Assembly: GCA_030522415.1 (NCBI GenBank)
Contig: CM060127.1
Location: 18,149,814-18,213,813 of the forward strand
Reading direction: 5' to 3'
Length of the DNA stretch: 64,000 bases
Source of the DNA: Channallabes apus
Taxonomy: Eukaryota > Chordata > Actinopteri > Siluriformes > Clariidae
Each line of letters opens with the position of its first letter. Within the stretch, counting starts at the first letter, position 1. The translations under genes and the position numbers were made by a program. The notes under the pieces are model-generated. The model was not told the DNA's origin and ran no database searches. It saw only the letters and a program-made list of their open reading frames with translations. This document shows, one piece after another, positions 48,753 through 61,449 of the stretch.

Positions 48753-50188
48753 TTTTCTGACTTTATAGGAAAATATCCAATATCTGTTGGGAATCCAACA
48801 ATTTACTCTTTTCAACTCAATTACTGGGTGATTATGCTTATGGACACCAGGGCTTTAGAGCGTTAGAAAACCTAAGGGAGCCAATGACTGATATACATGG
48901 TGTTTGCACAATAATCTAATCCTCCATTCGCACAGCTTTGGGGAGTTGCTGTGGTAAACCTCTTGTTAGTTGTCCTATTTGAGAATACAATCTCACTCAA
49001 ATTGGCATGTTTTGATTTCCCAGTAGTGCCATAGCGTGTATGCCGAGCCTTAGCCACAAATAGTTCTGCTTTTTCTTCAATTACTGCAATTTGTCATTCA
49101 AATGGCCCTTGCTGCAAGAAATTTACCTTGGATTTTATTAGAAATCAAGTTGTGCACTCAAAAAATAAAAGAAATTTTTAAAACCCAGGTCATAACATTG
49201 TGTTTCAAATATGTATTTATTTATTTATTATTTTAAATTTAAACTCAAGTGCTGATTGAAGAGGGAAGGAGATTTAAAAGTTTATGCCATCCGTTTAATT
49301 CAAGCGGAGGTGCGAGCAAACCTTGAGACCAAATCGTAAGTTAAACAGACTTAACTATGCATGAAGTCACAGTTTTGCCTCCAGAATAACAAGATGAAAG
49401 AAACATTGTTATTGAAATCATAGCTTTCGGAGACTTAGCAGATTCAGGTGTATTATTAAATTAAGCCTTCTATTTTTCCAGACACATCGGTACGTGACTC
49501 TGAGTGAAGATAAAGAGGGCACGCTAGGTTTCTCTCCAGAGGAATTTCACAGAGCGACTTCCTGCCTGCCTGCCATTTACTTTTACATTTGCCCGAGGCA
49601 TTGCGTCGAGAAACAATAGAAAAACGCAGTGTTTCACACTGAACCGCTTTACACTGAACACAGCTAGTGTTCTGTACTTTAAGGCTAGAGTTCTACATAA
49701 GTAGTGAAGCTTAGGGTTGAAACGTTGAAGACAACTGTGAGAGTAAACACTTAAAAATTGAGAGATTTATCTGGCCTCATAGGTTTGTTTTGCTAGTCTT
49801 TTTTCGTATACAGTATATAGATATAATTCCATATTCAGGGGCATTAAGCAGAATTAGAATAATAACATTTTTGTCTGCTTTCTGAATAAAGCATTGCTGT
49901 CTCATACTGATAAGCAATTTTTCAGGATTGTTTTGCTCAATCTTTTCTTCTAATTCAAGTCAATATTTTCACACTGAATCAAAAAAAATAATAATTGAAA
50001 CACACAAAAACGTCTTAACCCATCTTAGCCAACAGTATCACATATTTTGTAAGGTTTCCCTACTGATAATAACCATGTTGTCTTCTTAAATGAGTAACAT
50101 GGCTAGGGAATTAATTTATTTAATCCCAGAATTATTTAGTAGACAAAATGTGGCTTATTATCATTTATTTTAACAGCGTGAAGACTTC
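48753..50188. other. Downstream flank, unique sequence
   Basis: AT-rich DNA with no gene or repeat recognised, except short homopolymer and TTTA runs near 49212-49230. Confidence 0.5.
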
Positions 50189-50200
50189 ATGACTGTTCTT

Positions 50201-50444
50201 CATTCATTCATTCATTCATTCATCTTCTGTACCGCTTTATCCTCTATTCAGGGTCGCGGGGGACCTGGAGCCTATCCCAGGAGACTTCGGGCACTAGGCG
50301 GGGTACACCCTGGACAGGGTGCCAATCCATCGCAGGGCACACACACATACGCACATTCACACACTCATTCACACACTACGGTCAATTTGGGAACGCCAAT
50401 TAGCCTAACTTGCATATCTTTGGACTGTGGGAGGAAACCGGAGT
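50201..50444 (-). mobile_element. 5'-truncated SINE with 12-bp target duplication
   Basis: Minus-strand copy. The (ATTC)n tail lies on the left, followed by the complement of GATAGGCTCC, the GGTGCCAATCCATC block and CTTTGGACTGTGGGAGGAAACCGG on the right, where it stops before the tRNA-like head. Perfect direct repeats ATGACTGTTCTT flank it at 50189-50200 and 50445-50456, so the truncation happened at insertion and not later. Confidence 0.92.
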
Positions 50445-50927
50445 ATGACTGTTCTTAAGATTTATAATTTTTTTAATGAATGTTCAATCTATAGATTGCG
50501 TAACAAGGTTTGTATTTTAAAATGGATCTCATCATCTAGTATCAGAATATCATTAGGACAAAAAATATTTGTCCTAAGATCTTTAGTAAATTTGGATGAG
50601 AACTTCTTGTGATTTGCTAAAAACATTTCATGTTACATGGTTACATTTTTTCAGCATGCCTGAGTGAATATTGTGAAACTAAATTGCACCGTCTTATAAC
50701 CTGTAAAGGAAATACCTCATGGAAAAAGATGTTTCAAGCATGCGATTTTACATAGATTCAAGCATTAATTCCTAAAATTTGTGAAGTGTTTTAATTATTA
50801 TTTTTCAAAGTAAAGTGTAGTTACAGAGATGTTTAAATATTATAAAGGTTTTAATAATAGTTCACTTTTTTTTTTTGCTATAAAATATCTTAGTAACTTT
50901 ACTTATATACATACAGTACTGTACATA

Positions 50928-52060
50928 CACTGCCTGGCCCCCCAAAAAAGTTGCCATTTCAAAAGAATTAAATTCATGGCGCTGCATCAAGCAAAGAAAA
51001 CAAGGAGATTTTAAGTTACTGAAAGTGGGTTCACATTCAACACATTATCAAAACCTGGAAAGATAGTGCTGAGCCATCAATTTTGTGAAAGAAATATGGT
51101 GGGGAAAAAAATCATGAATGAAGATCACTTGGGGCGGCATGGTGGTTTAGTGGTTAGTACTGTTGCCTTGCACCTCCAGGGTCCGAGTTCGATTCCCGAT
51201 ATAGGTCTGTGTGTATGGAGTTACAGTAGCATGTGCTTGGTGGGTTTCCTCTGGGTGCTTTGCTTTCCTCCCACACTCCAAAGACATGCAGAGTAGGCTA
51301 ATTTGCGTTCCCAAATTGCCCATAGTGTGTGAATGAGCGTATGTGTGTGTGCCCAACGATGGATTAGCACCCTGCCTCATGCCCTAAGTTTCCTGGGATA
51401 TGATCCAGCCACCCCCCCCCCCCCCCCATGACACTGTATACGGGATAAAGCGCTATAGATAATGACTGAGTAAGTAAGTTGGAAAGTTAATGGTTAACCA
51501 TAACTACGTATGTTATAGAGCATTTCCATATGCACACAAAATGATGAGAATTCACAATAATGGGAACACCTCTGTGACCATAAGAAAACCACTCATTAGT
51601 GAGACAAATCCAAAAGGCTTCAATTTGCTAGGGAGCATAAAGATTGGACTTTGGACCGATGGAAAAAGATCATGTGGTCTGATGAGTCCAGACAGACCCT
51701 ATTCCAGAGCGTTGAGCACCTCAAGGTAGGAAGGAAAGCCCATGAGGCGATGCACCCATCATGCATAGTGCCCTGCGGAGGCAGTGTTATGGTATGGTGT
51801 TGCTTCAGTTGGTCAGGTCTAGGTTTAGCAATGTCATGTGGCACTAAAATAACTAAATAAAAGAAAATTATTAATGTAGTGAATGATCAGGGTATTGCTT
51901 AAATGGAGTGTTTTTTTCCTGATGCCACAGGCACAAATTGTGAAAGAGTGGTTCTGGGCGCATGAGGAATCATTTTCACACATGAACTGGTGAATCACAT
52001 TGTGTGCTGTAATCAAAGATAAATATGATTGATTGACATCTTCGAGTTGGCCAGGCAGTG
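50928..52060 (+). mobile_element. Degraded Tc1-like transposon, interrupted by a SINE
   Basis: Perfect 12-bp inverted termini CACTGCCTGGCC / GGCCAGGCAGTG, with TA on both outer sides (50926-50927 and 52061-52062), the Tc1/mariner target. Inside are remnants of a Tc1 transposase: around 51640-51690 a reading DWTLDRWKKIMWSDES, around 51770-51830 GGSVMVWCCFSWSGLG, and around 51940-51990 a remnant like KEWF-HE-SFSHMNW. Frames are broken by many stops, and the second catalytic Asp block is gone. A SINE is inserted at 51131-51475. Confidence 0.88.
51131..51475 (+). mobile_element. tRNA-derived SINE inside Tc1-like element
   Basis: Starts GGGGCGGCATGGTGGTTTAG (A-box region) and has GAGTTCGATTCCCG (B-box), GGTGGGTTTCCTC, ACTCCAAAGACATGCAG, GATGGATTAGCACCCTG, TTCCTGGGATATGATCCAG and GGGATAAAGCGCTATAG, ending near AATGACTGAGTAAGTAAG. 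A 16-base C run at 51412-51427 replaces the usual short C stretch. Target duplication is not clear. Confidence 0.88.
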
Positions 52061-52062
52061 TA

Positions 52063-54770
52063 TTTGTAGCATTAACGCCACACAGACGTCACCTCAATCA
52101 TGCGATCTATGAACTTCACATAAAGTACACTGTTAACAGGTGTACTATTTTAAATGTCCATGTGACGGCACACTATCATACCCAGCCCATATCATCAGCA
52201 ACTGCTAGTACAACGTTCAGAAGAAAAAAAAAGTGCCTGAAGATCTAATAATTCACAGAGACAGCTATGGAAAAAAAGTTCCTGTACGTACACAAAATCA
52301 ATTAAATAAAGGCCTATTCATGTCTTTAAAATCCACTTTCTCTCCCGAATGTTGTTTAGCCTGAAATAGTTTTTTCGAAAATGAACCGCATTTAGGTCTA
52401 TCTCAGAGGCAGATGATAGCTGTCAAATGAATCAGATCAAGTAAAATTGAATCACAGTTGAGCATACAGAAGAAAACAAAGGCTTGTCAGCTAAATACAC
52501 AAGGCTGATAAATTGTGAGGCCATTTTGATCGACAGGCCTAGAACATATCGTGCATTTCAGAGAATAAATACTTTGCATCCCTTCCTGTGATGGACTGTG
52601 AGATCATTGCAATGAGAATTATTTGAAGTTTCTTTAAGAATTGACGCACGCCGCGATAGAAGTCGGCACCGTAAATGGTTGTGTTGCTGTCAAAAGTGAG
52701 CCGTGTTTGGAGATGGGATGTGTGAGTTATTCATCGGAGCGAGGACGGCGCTGTGAAGAATGGAGATGTGACAAAATCGCTCCTTTATCGAATAATGATG
52801 GCTGACACAGGGCCTAATGGATGCAGTGTTTTTAATCTTGGCTCCGTGATGGACTCCGCTGGCAGGCCTACAGGTGTGCTGTGACAGCCCGTCTCTTCTC
52901 TTACTCATCACTTACCCACGGCAGACAAGACTTCATCCTTCTTTTCCGAAAGCACTGGCACTTCTGATTTAGAAAAGCACAAAGAGGGCCTAGTATTCTC
53001 TGACCCTGAGCATTAGGCTGAGTGACCTTCGTCAGCTTGCTAAATCATGTAGAAATCACTGGAGATTTTGGGAGGAAGGTACTACGTTTCTGTACATCTC
53101 GACTACCTAAACTTCTCGTGTAGTGTATATCATGCGATATCTCTCAGATGCTAACAAGCCAATGTTCCATACTGGTGCTGTCCACCTACACATTGAGTCA
53201 TCGAAAGATTCTGATATTTTCAAACTTCAGGCAAAATAAACACCTCACACCAACCCCACGCAAGTTGTTCTATCAGCTTCATTCGACACTATTAACTCGT
53301 CTTGATACTCTGAGTAGGATGGGATACCCTTGGGTTGCAACGATGCTTCAGTACTTCTTACATCCTCTGTGAAGTGCTCTTTTATAAGTGGGGAGGCCTG
53401 GGAAAACTATTCAGGAGGACAAAACTTCACTTTTATATATATAGTGCACTTTTATAAATGCTCTCCTGAACTGTAATATGTTGCTCTTTTGTATGTATTA
53501 TAAACATTATCTGTACTCACCTCTATCTCGTCACCTGAGGCAAAACTCGTCTAAACAATAGTTCCATTATAATCTATGTTTACATCAGTGGGAAAGTAAG
53601 AATTTAATCTGTCATTTATAAAACTTTAACAATCTATACACAGATTGGGAATGTACAGTACACAGGGCTGTTGCTCTAAACCTGAAAAAGGATACCTCCG
53701 ATTTTTATGGGTCACCACACCTGTAAATTATGCCTATTGAACTTGTTTTAAACTTATTGAGGTTAGTTAGTTTAACATATTATTGCAGATATACTGTAAC
53801 TTATAGTAAACTATCATTATGATTTTGCCCTTTTGAACTTACCCCAACCGTTGACTGTAGAATATTTTATGCAACACAGTGTATGGTGATCACCTTGCTT
53901 TAACCTGGAACAAGTCTTCATTCCATTAGAGACAGCAGAAGCTACAGTATGTAAAGCAGTCAGAAATGTGAGCACACCTAAAAATGTTTAATCCTTTGAA
54001 GTCAGATGATTATGAGCTGATATTTATGATGCTGACATGTAAATAATAATAATAAAATATATATTAAAGAAATGAAAAGGTTAATGTTTCATCATAAACC
54101 AAGTACTAGTTTGTTTTTACTATTCTGGATGAATACTGTATTATTAATACCATATACAGTACTGTACAATTGTAGCTAATAGCAGCCAGGTTATCCTTCA
54201 AGAACAATGCTTATATAGTATAGTTTATTGCGCAATGCCTAATGTAAGCATTGTATTTTAACTAATTTGAACAATACGTTATGATCCCATGATGAAAAAT
54301 AAGGTGATTTCTAAGAGCTACATCTGCATGCGGACTGAAAATGTATCAATTCAGCCTGACTTACAGTAAGCAAGTTCATAACCGTTATAACAAGGCTTGT
54401 AAGGTGATAAGAATAAATTTCCATGCTGCAGTGTCACATGATGTGGGCATGGCTTTGTATCACTTCATTATAAGTTATTATAATTATAAAAAATAGAAGT
54501 TTGTATAATTTAATTTTAGCTATTACTTACTGTACTAATTTTAGCTACTTGTGTTAATGTATCAACAAGAACACAAATAAAACAATTATCATTAGTTTTT
54601 TCCGTTCCAGGGGGCACTGCCCTCTGCACATGCGTGGTGTAGATTATGTAATGTTTCTGTTTTGATGATGATGTGATGATGCTGGAGCAGTACAGTACAG
54701 CCATTGCAAGAAAGGTACCAGAATACAAGCTAACTGATTAGGTTTATATCTAATGGGCTACACAGCAACA
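52063..54770. other. Downstream flank
   Basis: Unique DNA. The stretch 52500-52920 is GC-balanced and high-complexity (GGCCTAATGGATGCAG, GATCATTGCAATGAGAATTATTTG) and could be regulatory. The rest is AT-rich, with nothing recognised. Confidence 0.45.
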
Positions 54771-54795
54771 CCCCCCCCCCCCCCCCCCCCCCCCC
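54771..54795. repeat. Poly(C) homopolymer, 25 bases
   Basis: Twenty-five consecutive C residues. On the minus strand it is a G run with quadruplex potential. The length may be unreliable. Confidence 0.9.
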
Positions 54796-56465
54796 AAAGT
54801 TGAGATGTTAAAATATTACCGGAAGAAAAATTAAAAATGCAAGTTTTTGTCAAAAACCCAGTTATTTTGTATTTTATACTGTACAGAATATATTCAAACA
54901 TACTGACTTTGATTGGGTGTTATCGAAATAATTTTTGTCGTATAAGCAGGTCATTTAAAAATAAAAATCTGGACTATAAAAAATGCACTATTTCTGTGCG
55001 TTAATACATCTATAGGACTTGGGCATAAAGCAACATCTCATGCAGACGTTCCCATTTCATTCCGATGCATTCCATTTTATCAAATTCCCCTCAGCATGAA
55101 GACTATTTATTCTCACTCCTTAGTCTTGTTTTTGTAATTTTCAATTCCTTGTTGAATGTTAAACATTTGATTCAAATCGGGCAGAGCTCTCTTTAAAGCA
55201 AACATCTTATAATTTCAAACCTCCTTTCCTGTGGTGGCTGCACATATTTTCCACTTAAAGTGATTTACTGACATGCATTCATGAGTGAATGATTGAATTT
55301 TGCCAGGCCTGAGTGATATTTGCACAGCATGTAATTGCAGAGGGCGGCATACTGAACAAAAGCCTCTGCACATGTTGCTATGGGATTTCAGTGCAATCTC
55401 TTCTTAAATTGGTGTTTTAAAAAGAAAAATGAGAGCAAGTGAGAAATAAAGACAGAGAGATTGTGTGTTGGCAAATTAACAATAAAAAAAAAAAGATGGA
55501 TCAGTATGGAGCTGTACCCATATTTATGAAGAAATATATAATAAAATTTCTGTCCCTGGTGTTCTTACCAGGAAGTTATCAGTGCCATGGGTATATTTGT
55601 GCATACTTGTCTGTAGGATACGTGACAGCTCTCTACTTGACACATGCTCATGGGTTGCATGATGTAAGCATACTATGACTACATACATACTGTATATGAC
55701 TTTTTTTTTTTCATATTATTGTACAGAAGACAAGTCGAAAGTAAAATCATTGTTATCATAATTCATGCAAAAATGCAAACACTTGGGCTGGATTAGCCAT
55801 GTACTGTATGTTAAATATCTCAATTCATTAGAAGTGTACGTACTGTACACTATATATGAAAGTGCTCCTCCTCTCTTTGGATGTGAGGGAAAATTTTAGC
55901 CCTCAACGCCACACTATCTTCTCCAGTACTACAAAGAGCACTTGCATGTCCACCCTACCGCTAGCTTAACCTGACACTAGCGCATGCTACTTTCCACATG
56001 CCTTTGCTTGTTTTGGCTTGTTTTAATCGGATGGAAGGGTCCTACCGACATTGACATGCCTTGGCTCACAGATCCACACACATACACTCGCACTCATGCA
56101 TACAGTCAGAAGGACAGTGGGCTGTCCGGCGCAGCATCATTAGCTCAGTGGAGACATGGCGGCCCTGACACATGTCGGACGCTTGCGCATAATTTGGAGG
56201 TAACACCACGTTTGTGTGCAGGCATGCTGTCAGACGTACAGTAGGAGCAGAGGACACTGAGACGGGGGGGAAATCTGTGCTAGGAAGAGATGGAAGGGTT
56301 TTATATGGGGGAGTTCTGCTGGGCTCAAACGACTGCTTCCCCTTGACGCTAGAGAAGCGGAGGGGCTGCGTTTCAAAAAGCTACCGCAGCGATCATAGTC
56401 TCCGTCCAAGAGAGGACCTGCCAATGTGGTTCCTCCTCAAACACGGCCTAGCTCGGATTCACTAT
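54796..56465. other. Downstream flank
   Basis: AT-rich unique DNA to about 55.85 kb, then more complex sequence at 55.85-56.46 kb. Short open frames at 55984-56477 have no recognisable domain. Confidence 0.45.
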
Positions 56466-57180
56466 TTGGCAAGTTAGACATCACCTTTCAGGCCACTGCC
56501 AATTGTCATGCAATTGAATCAGCATAATTTGACAGATAAGACATGGCTGGTTATTTTATGTCGCCACAATGCTGCTTATTTCTGGTCGGGACGAGCAACA
56601 AGAAAAGCCACGAGGATCAAATGTAAAAAAGAAAGCATTGTAGGACACATACCTGTTCCCCATCCTCTGACATCTACTGTGCAATAAATAGAAACATTCT
56701 TTACAATGAAGGCCATCCATTCTTATATACTTTAATTATGTCTTAGCGAGGACCCATAGTTCATCTTATATGTACAGTATGAAAACCTTCACATTGCATC
56801 CACAGACAATCGATCAACGTTCAGAATAAGCTCTTCCTGTTTTCCAGCCCAGCACTTAATGTATGCAGCACTGTTGCTCCGTAGGTATTTTGTCCCTTTC
56901 ATCCATCAATCTATCCATGCATTATGCATATCAGGGGTCATATTGGTGGCTGCCTCCTCCTGCACAGGCGCTAATCCTTATCTTAAGTGTAATAACAAGA
57001 TTAGCCAAGGTACGAGGGGCTTACAGAAGGTCCTGGTTTGACCACAGCAAGGTTGACAAGGCCAGGTCAGTGAGGAGATCTCGAAAAACACTCCACCGAG
57101 CCCAGCTCATTGATTACCTTAACACACTACACAGGCCTGGGGTTGGGTCTAAGTAGTATTTCGAGTCAGATAAATGGCAG
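56466..57180. promoter_or_regulatory. Candidate downstream enhancer block H
   Basis: Complex, repeat-free sequence with GCCAATTGTCATGCAATTGAATC, AGCATAATTTGACAGATAAG (TGACAG core), ATGCATTATGCATATC (POU-like) and CTAATCCTTATCTTAAG followed by a TAATAACAAGATTAGCC. Such downstream flanks of TSHZ genes are gene deserts rich in conserved elements. Assignment is by composition only. Confidence 0.3.
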
Positions 57181-57900
57181 CTAGCCACACACAGCGGGGG
57201 CCAATGTCATGCAAATCGTGCTGCATAAGTTGTGGTTGGTCAAGCTGTGATTAAGAATGATTTTAGGGGCTTCGTTTTTGGCCCGTGCTGAGTGGTGTAA
57301 TGTCACCGAATTGTTTAATGGTTTAAAATATCAATTAGACAAAAGCCTCCAGTGTTTCTATACTCCATGGACGTTTAATGTCATAAGAGTTATTTTGGAT
57401 GAGGAAGGTCAAAGGGTTAAACTGACAGAATGCAGAACAATCAGAATTCACGCAGTTTGGAAATACCTCAAAGCATTTAAGTTGAAGTGATAAAAGATAC
57501 TTTGGCTATCATTAAACTACTGTAAATGTCTTATGAAGTTATTTTCAAGGCTGATACATTTATTATTATTATTATTATTTTTTTTTTTAGAAATGTCAAC
57601 AAATATTGATATGGAAAAGATTTCTGAAAGGAATCGCTTATGTGAGAGCTGTGTAACAGGCAATACTGTATCAATAAGAGATTTAAAAAAAAAAAGTATT
57701 TAGTGGTGGGGGAAAAATCTTTCTAATGATAGCCAGAACTTCAGTTTGCCAAGTCACTCGCTCTCATGCTTATTCACAAGCACAGTGAATAAATGACCTC
57801 CAAGCTAAATCTCTGCTTAAAGGTAAATGAAGTGCACCGTCGTTCCCGTGAACATTGGGCGAGTGGAATGCCTGATCCTTGAAAATCGGAATTTGGAGTT
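57181..57900. other. Downstream flank
   Basis: AT-rich unique DNA with an ATT run near 57561-57577 and A runs. No gene. Confidence 0.45.
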
Positions 57901-57904
57901 ATTG

Positions 57905-58145
57905 CTACATCTCCAGTCCTGACTTCACACCTAGCCATTTCCACATGTTTGGGACATCAAAGGAGTTTCTAGAAGGAAACAGTCTAATCACGGCTCCAGT
58001 GTACTGAGAAAACTTTTTACCTTGATGGTACCCAGGTACTATTGAAACACTGGGATAAGTGCATTAATGTAGCAAGAGATTATATAGAGAAATAAAGATA
58101 GATTTTTTTTTTACTTTTGCAAATGTGTTTTGACTTGAAATCCCC
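57905..58145 (+). mobile_element. Mariner-like non-autonomous relic, copy 3
   Basis: Third, most decayed copy of the family at 19.7 and 30.3 kb, recognised by CAAAGGAGTTTCTAG, CAGTCTAATCACGGCTCCAG, ACTGAGAAA, CCTTGATGGTA, GGGATAAGTGCATTAATG, ATTATATAGAGAAATAAAG and TTTTGACTTGAA at its right end. The left terminus is largely lost. Confidence 0.55.
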
Positions 58146-58425
58146 TTTTAATACTTCAGGCCTTTAAAGACCTCCAGTGGCTCAGTTGGTAGTTGTTATC
58201 TCCATTCCCAAGTCTACACCTAATACACCTGAATGAACATAATGGTTGGTGTGTGTAAACAGTCTGACTTTGTGTCCTAGTCTGAGAATGCGTCCATTTC
58301 TCATCGAGTCCTGTATGCATGAACATCCTGAATGAGGAAATGACCTGAATGTATGTGAGGTCTATAAACACATCAGCAGTTAACATTTTTTATTCTTCAA
58401 AAGGACATGTCCCATATCTGGCAGG
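58146..58425. other. Downstream flank
   Basis: Unique sequence, nothing recognised. Confidence 0.4.
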
Positions 58426-58429
58426 GACA

Positions 58430-59110
58430 GATGTTCGCTGATGAATGATATATGCACGCTCAGGACGACATGGCTGACTGCTGTGGGCGCTGATGTTTAG
58501 AGTCTATTAATATTACAGTGCAAGTTGGAATTATCCATCTGCTTAAAGGTTAACTGCCTCCTTGCTTGTAAAGAGTGCATTGCTCAGTCACGGCCCATGT
58601 TAAACGTGTAGACGAAGCATGGACAAAGTTTATTCGAGTCTACCGGGCATATCGAGTGAAATAATAGCAAGGGCCCATTAATGAATGTCAATCATGGGGT
58701 GTCACGCCTCTGTTTTATCGGCTCGGCTCGGACATATGCTTCTTTAAGAGATGTATTAATAGGGAGACAAACAATCCACTTAATGCCCAAAGTGAAGCGG
58801 AGAGGCGTTTTTACAAGTCTGCAGATGAGCTTCTCTTTCATAGATGCTGTCTGTGTGCTGATTTAGTGCACCGGCTGCCACTCGCCTGTCAGTCGGCCAG
58901 AGTAATCTCTCTTTGTCATCTGCCAGAGGGGGTGAAGTTCATCTTTGCAATAACGTTAAATGCACCGGTGTTCCCTGTCTCATGCATATGAATGGACAGA
59001 TATAAATAGGGAAGTTGAGGAGTAGATAGATCGTGTGGGTGTCACTTCAAACTTCCTCATCATCCATAATAAAAGCATGTTGTGCCATGCCGCACAAGAA
59101 GCTTATTGCT
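58430..59110. promoter_or_regulatory. Candidate downstream enhancer block I
   Basis: High-complexity DNA free of microsatellites, including TAATATTACAGTGC, GCCCATTAATGAATGTCAATC, GTATTAATAGGG and TCATGCATATGAATGG. Regulatory nature is inferred from composition and location in a gene-free flank. Confidence 0.3.
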
Positions 59111-60956
59111 TTCTTCCAATGTTCTAGTTCAGGACCTCTTTTAAGGCCTTTTGGACTGCACACAATAGCAGACATTTTTATACCTTAAAGCTGCAATGGT
59201 GATTTTTCCATCATATACAGTACCAGTTTATCAGACTGGTGCTGAACTAACATCACCGAGCAGATATAATATGGCCATCTTAGGTTCTGTCTTCATGTAG
59301 TCTTTTTCCAGTCTTGAGCTCTGATTACTCTTTATGTCATTTTTTTATGTTCTTCCTAGATCTTCTTTGGAAAACTATAATCAACCAGCCCTTTTCAGTC
59401 AATGCAGCTGGTTTAAGCTGGTAAACCACTTATTTAAAGTTGGACTTTTTAAAGGTAACACATCTCCTATAATTTGATAGAAAATTATCCAGAACCTCAT
59501 CTGTTATGTACTATGTAGCAAAAAAGCTCTCAAGATTCTGCATTCTGCCGTAGTCTGATATGCACCATATTGGATAAATGTTATAATAAATATAGGCCAT
59601 GGTGCCTGTCATGTGAGAATAATAAGCAAAATAATAATATTAAAAAAATAAATAAATGTATCAAGCCTTAGCTAATGATGGCCATACTGTAGAAGCAAGA
59701 ATTTTTTTTAAACAATCCAGCAACTGAGGTACTAATAAAAAAAAGAGCTTTCTCTGAAGTGTTTCTTTAACACCTCTCGGCAGCCTCCGCTGTAACATGG
59801 CACTATTTTTATTGACACCCTTTGAAAAACAACAACCACAAGGCAAGCTGTCACTCATGTTTCCCCTTTTCGCTCTCTTCAAATCTGAAAGACAGGGCCT
59901 GCTCTATCTCCAACATGTCTCAGTCACTGCTGCCTCCACTCCCGGGCTGACACGTCCCTTCGCTGCTCGTTGTCACCTCACATACACACATATACACGCG
60001 CACGCACACGCTCTTCGACTTGCAACACTTCCAATGGCGCACACGCCCACACGAACACACGCACACGCGTACCAACACAATGTGTGACAACTCCAGTGCA
60101 ACACACAAAGCTGCACGCATACACACACACAACCACGTGGCGAGTTAATTCCCGCCCGCGTATGTTTCTTTGTCCACAATCGGCTGGTGTTAACCCAAAC
60201 CGAGATGCCAAGGGGGGTGGTGGTGGTGGTGTGTAGTGCAAGAGAGGAGGGAGGGATGACAAAAAAAGAAGATAGACAGAAAGAAAGAGGAAAATTGAGC
60301 TTCAGCATGTGCCAAAGTCGGCGCTGCCAGTCAGCGACACGTATTTTGACAATCATAGGCTGTCATCACTCTGTGATCAGAACTGTCAGAGCCGAGGCGG
60401 CCAGGAGATGAGCCGAGAACTGGCAATCCTCACTTTTCCTCCTCACAAAGCACTGTCAGAAGAGTCACTTCTGGTATTTATACACACATACATACACACA
60501 CCCAGCAAGTCGACAAATCAAACATGTCACCCAAGCCATGTGCGGCACACAAAGAATGATGAACAGATCGGGGGTTTGAAAGTTGGAAAAGGCATATCTG
60601 TCTAAAAATAAGCTGTAGCATGATGTTGTTTCACATGAGAGACACGTTTTTAAGGCAGCGCACTTAATGTTTTAAAACTGCCCTTACATATATGTTTAGT
60701 GCCTCTGTGCACTTTTACACAAGGTCTGCGTGTATGGGCATCTACAAGGTTCTCTGGATTTCCTCCTGTCTTTATAAAACATACCCGGAGATGGATGATG
60801 GAACAGTGATGCTAAATTGCCCTTATGTGTAAATAAGCTTGTGAATAAGTGCGCAGGGAGCATGCGATAAACTCGTGTCTAATTCAGGGTCTACTTGCTT
60901 TACAACCTCGATATTTTTGAAAATGGATTGATCAACCTTAAAGTGGTTACTGAATA
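59111..60956. other. Downstream flank
   Basis: AT-rich DNA to 59.75 kb, then complex sequence and a CA/CG-rich degenerate repeat at 59980-60135, a GGT run near 60216-60231 and a purine-rich patch at 60239-60295. Frames over the CA/CG stretch are His/Thr or Cys/Val repeat translations, not genes. Confidence 0.45.
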
Positions 60957-61170
60957 TACTCACTCACTCACTCACTCACTCACTCACTCACTCATCATCT
61001 ATAGCGCTTTATCCTGCATTCAGGGTCGCAGGAGGCAAGTTTTAGAATACCAATTAGCCTAATCTGCATGTCTTTGGACTGTGGGAGGAAACCGGAGTAC
61101 CTAGAAGAAACCCACCAAGCACGGACAGAACATGCAAACTCCAAGCACACAGAGACGGGAATCGACCATA
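60957..61170 (-). mobile_element. SINE with internal deletion
   Basis: Minus-strand copy with a long ACTC/TCAC tail (about 60957-60994), then CTATAGCGCTTTATCCTG and CATTCAGGGTCGCAGG, after which the block with the GATAGGCTCC and CACCCTGTCC words is missing and the element resumes at CCAATTAGCCTAATCTGC. It ends with GGGAATCGACCATA, the complement of the B-box region. Target duplication is not clear. Confidence 0.85.
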
Positions 61171-61445
61171 CTTTGCCATTAACATAAATCTATTTTACAG
61201 ATGGAACAAAGTGTATTTAGGTTACACTTGCCTTGGCTTTCTGTTGATGATGGTCTAACACTCAAACCAAAGAAAAGCCCTCAAATTCTCTGTGCAATCC
61301 ACATAGGGCATCCTTTCGATAAGCCCAGAGTAAGATAATTAATTTCTCTCTAACATCTTGTTTTGATGATGGGAGAGTTGGACCACTGCGTAAAGCCTTC
61401 TCCAGCACAAAGGAGGTCAAGGTCTGGACTCTGTGGTCGCCAATC
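61171..61445. other. Downstream flank between SINE and Tc1 fragment
   Basis: Unique sequence, possibly with remnants of the Tc1 element on its right edge. Nothing else seen. Confidence 0.4.
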
Positions 61446-61449
61446 CATG

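Noticed and set aside
59973..60356. 127-codon minus-strand open frame
   Set aside because: Dominated by CA/CG repeat translation (Cys, Val, Ala, Arg) and lacks any domain.
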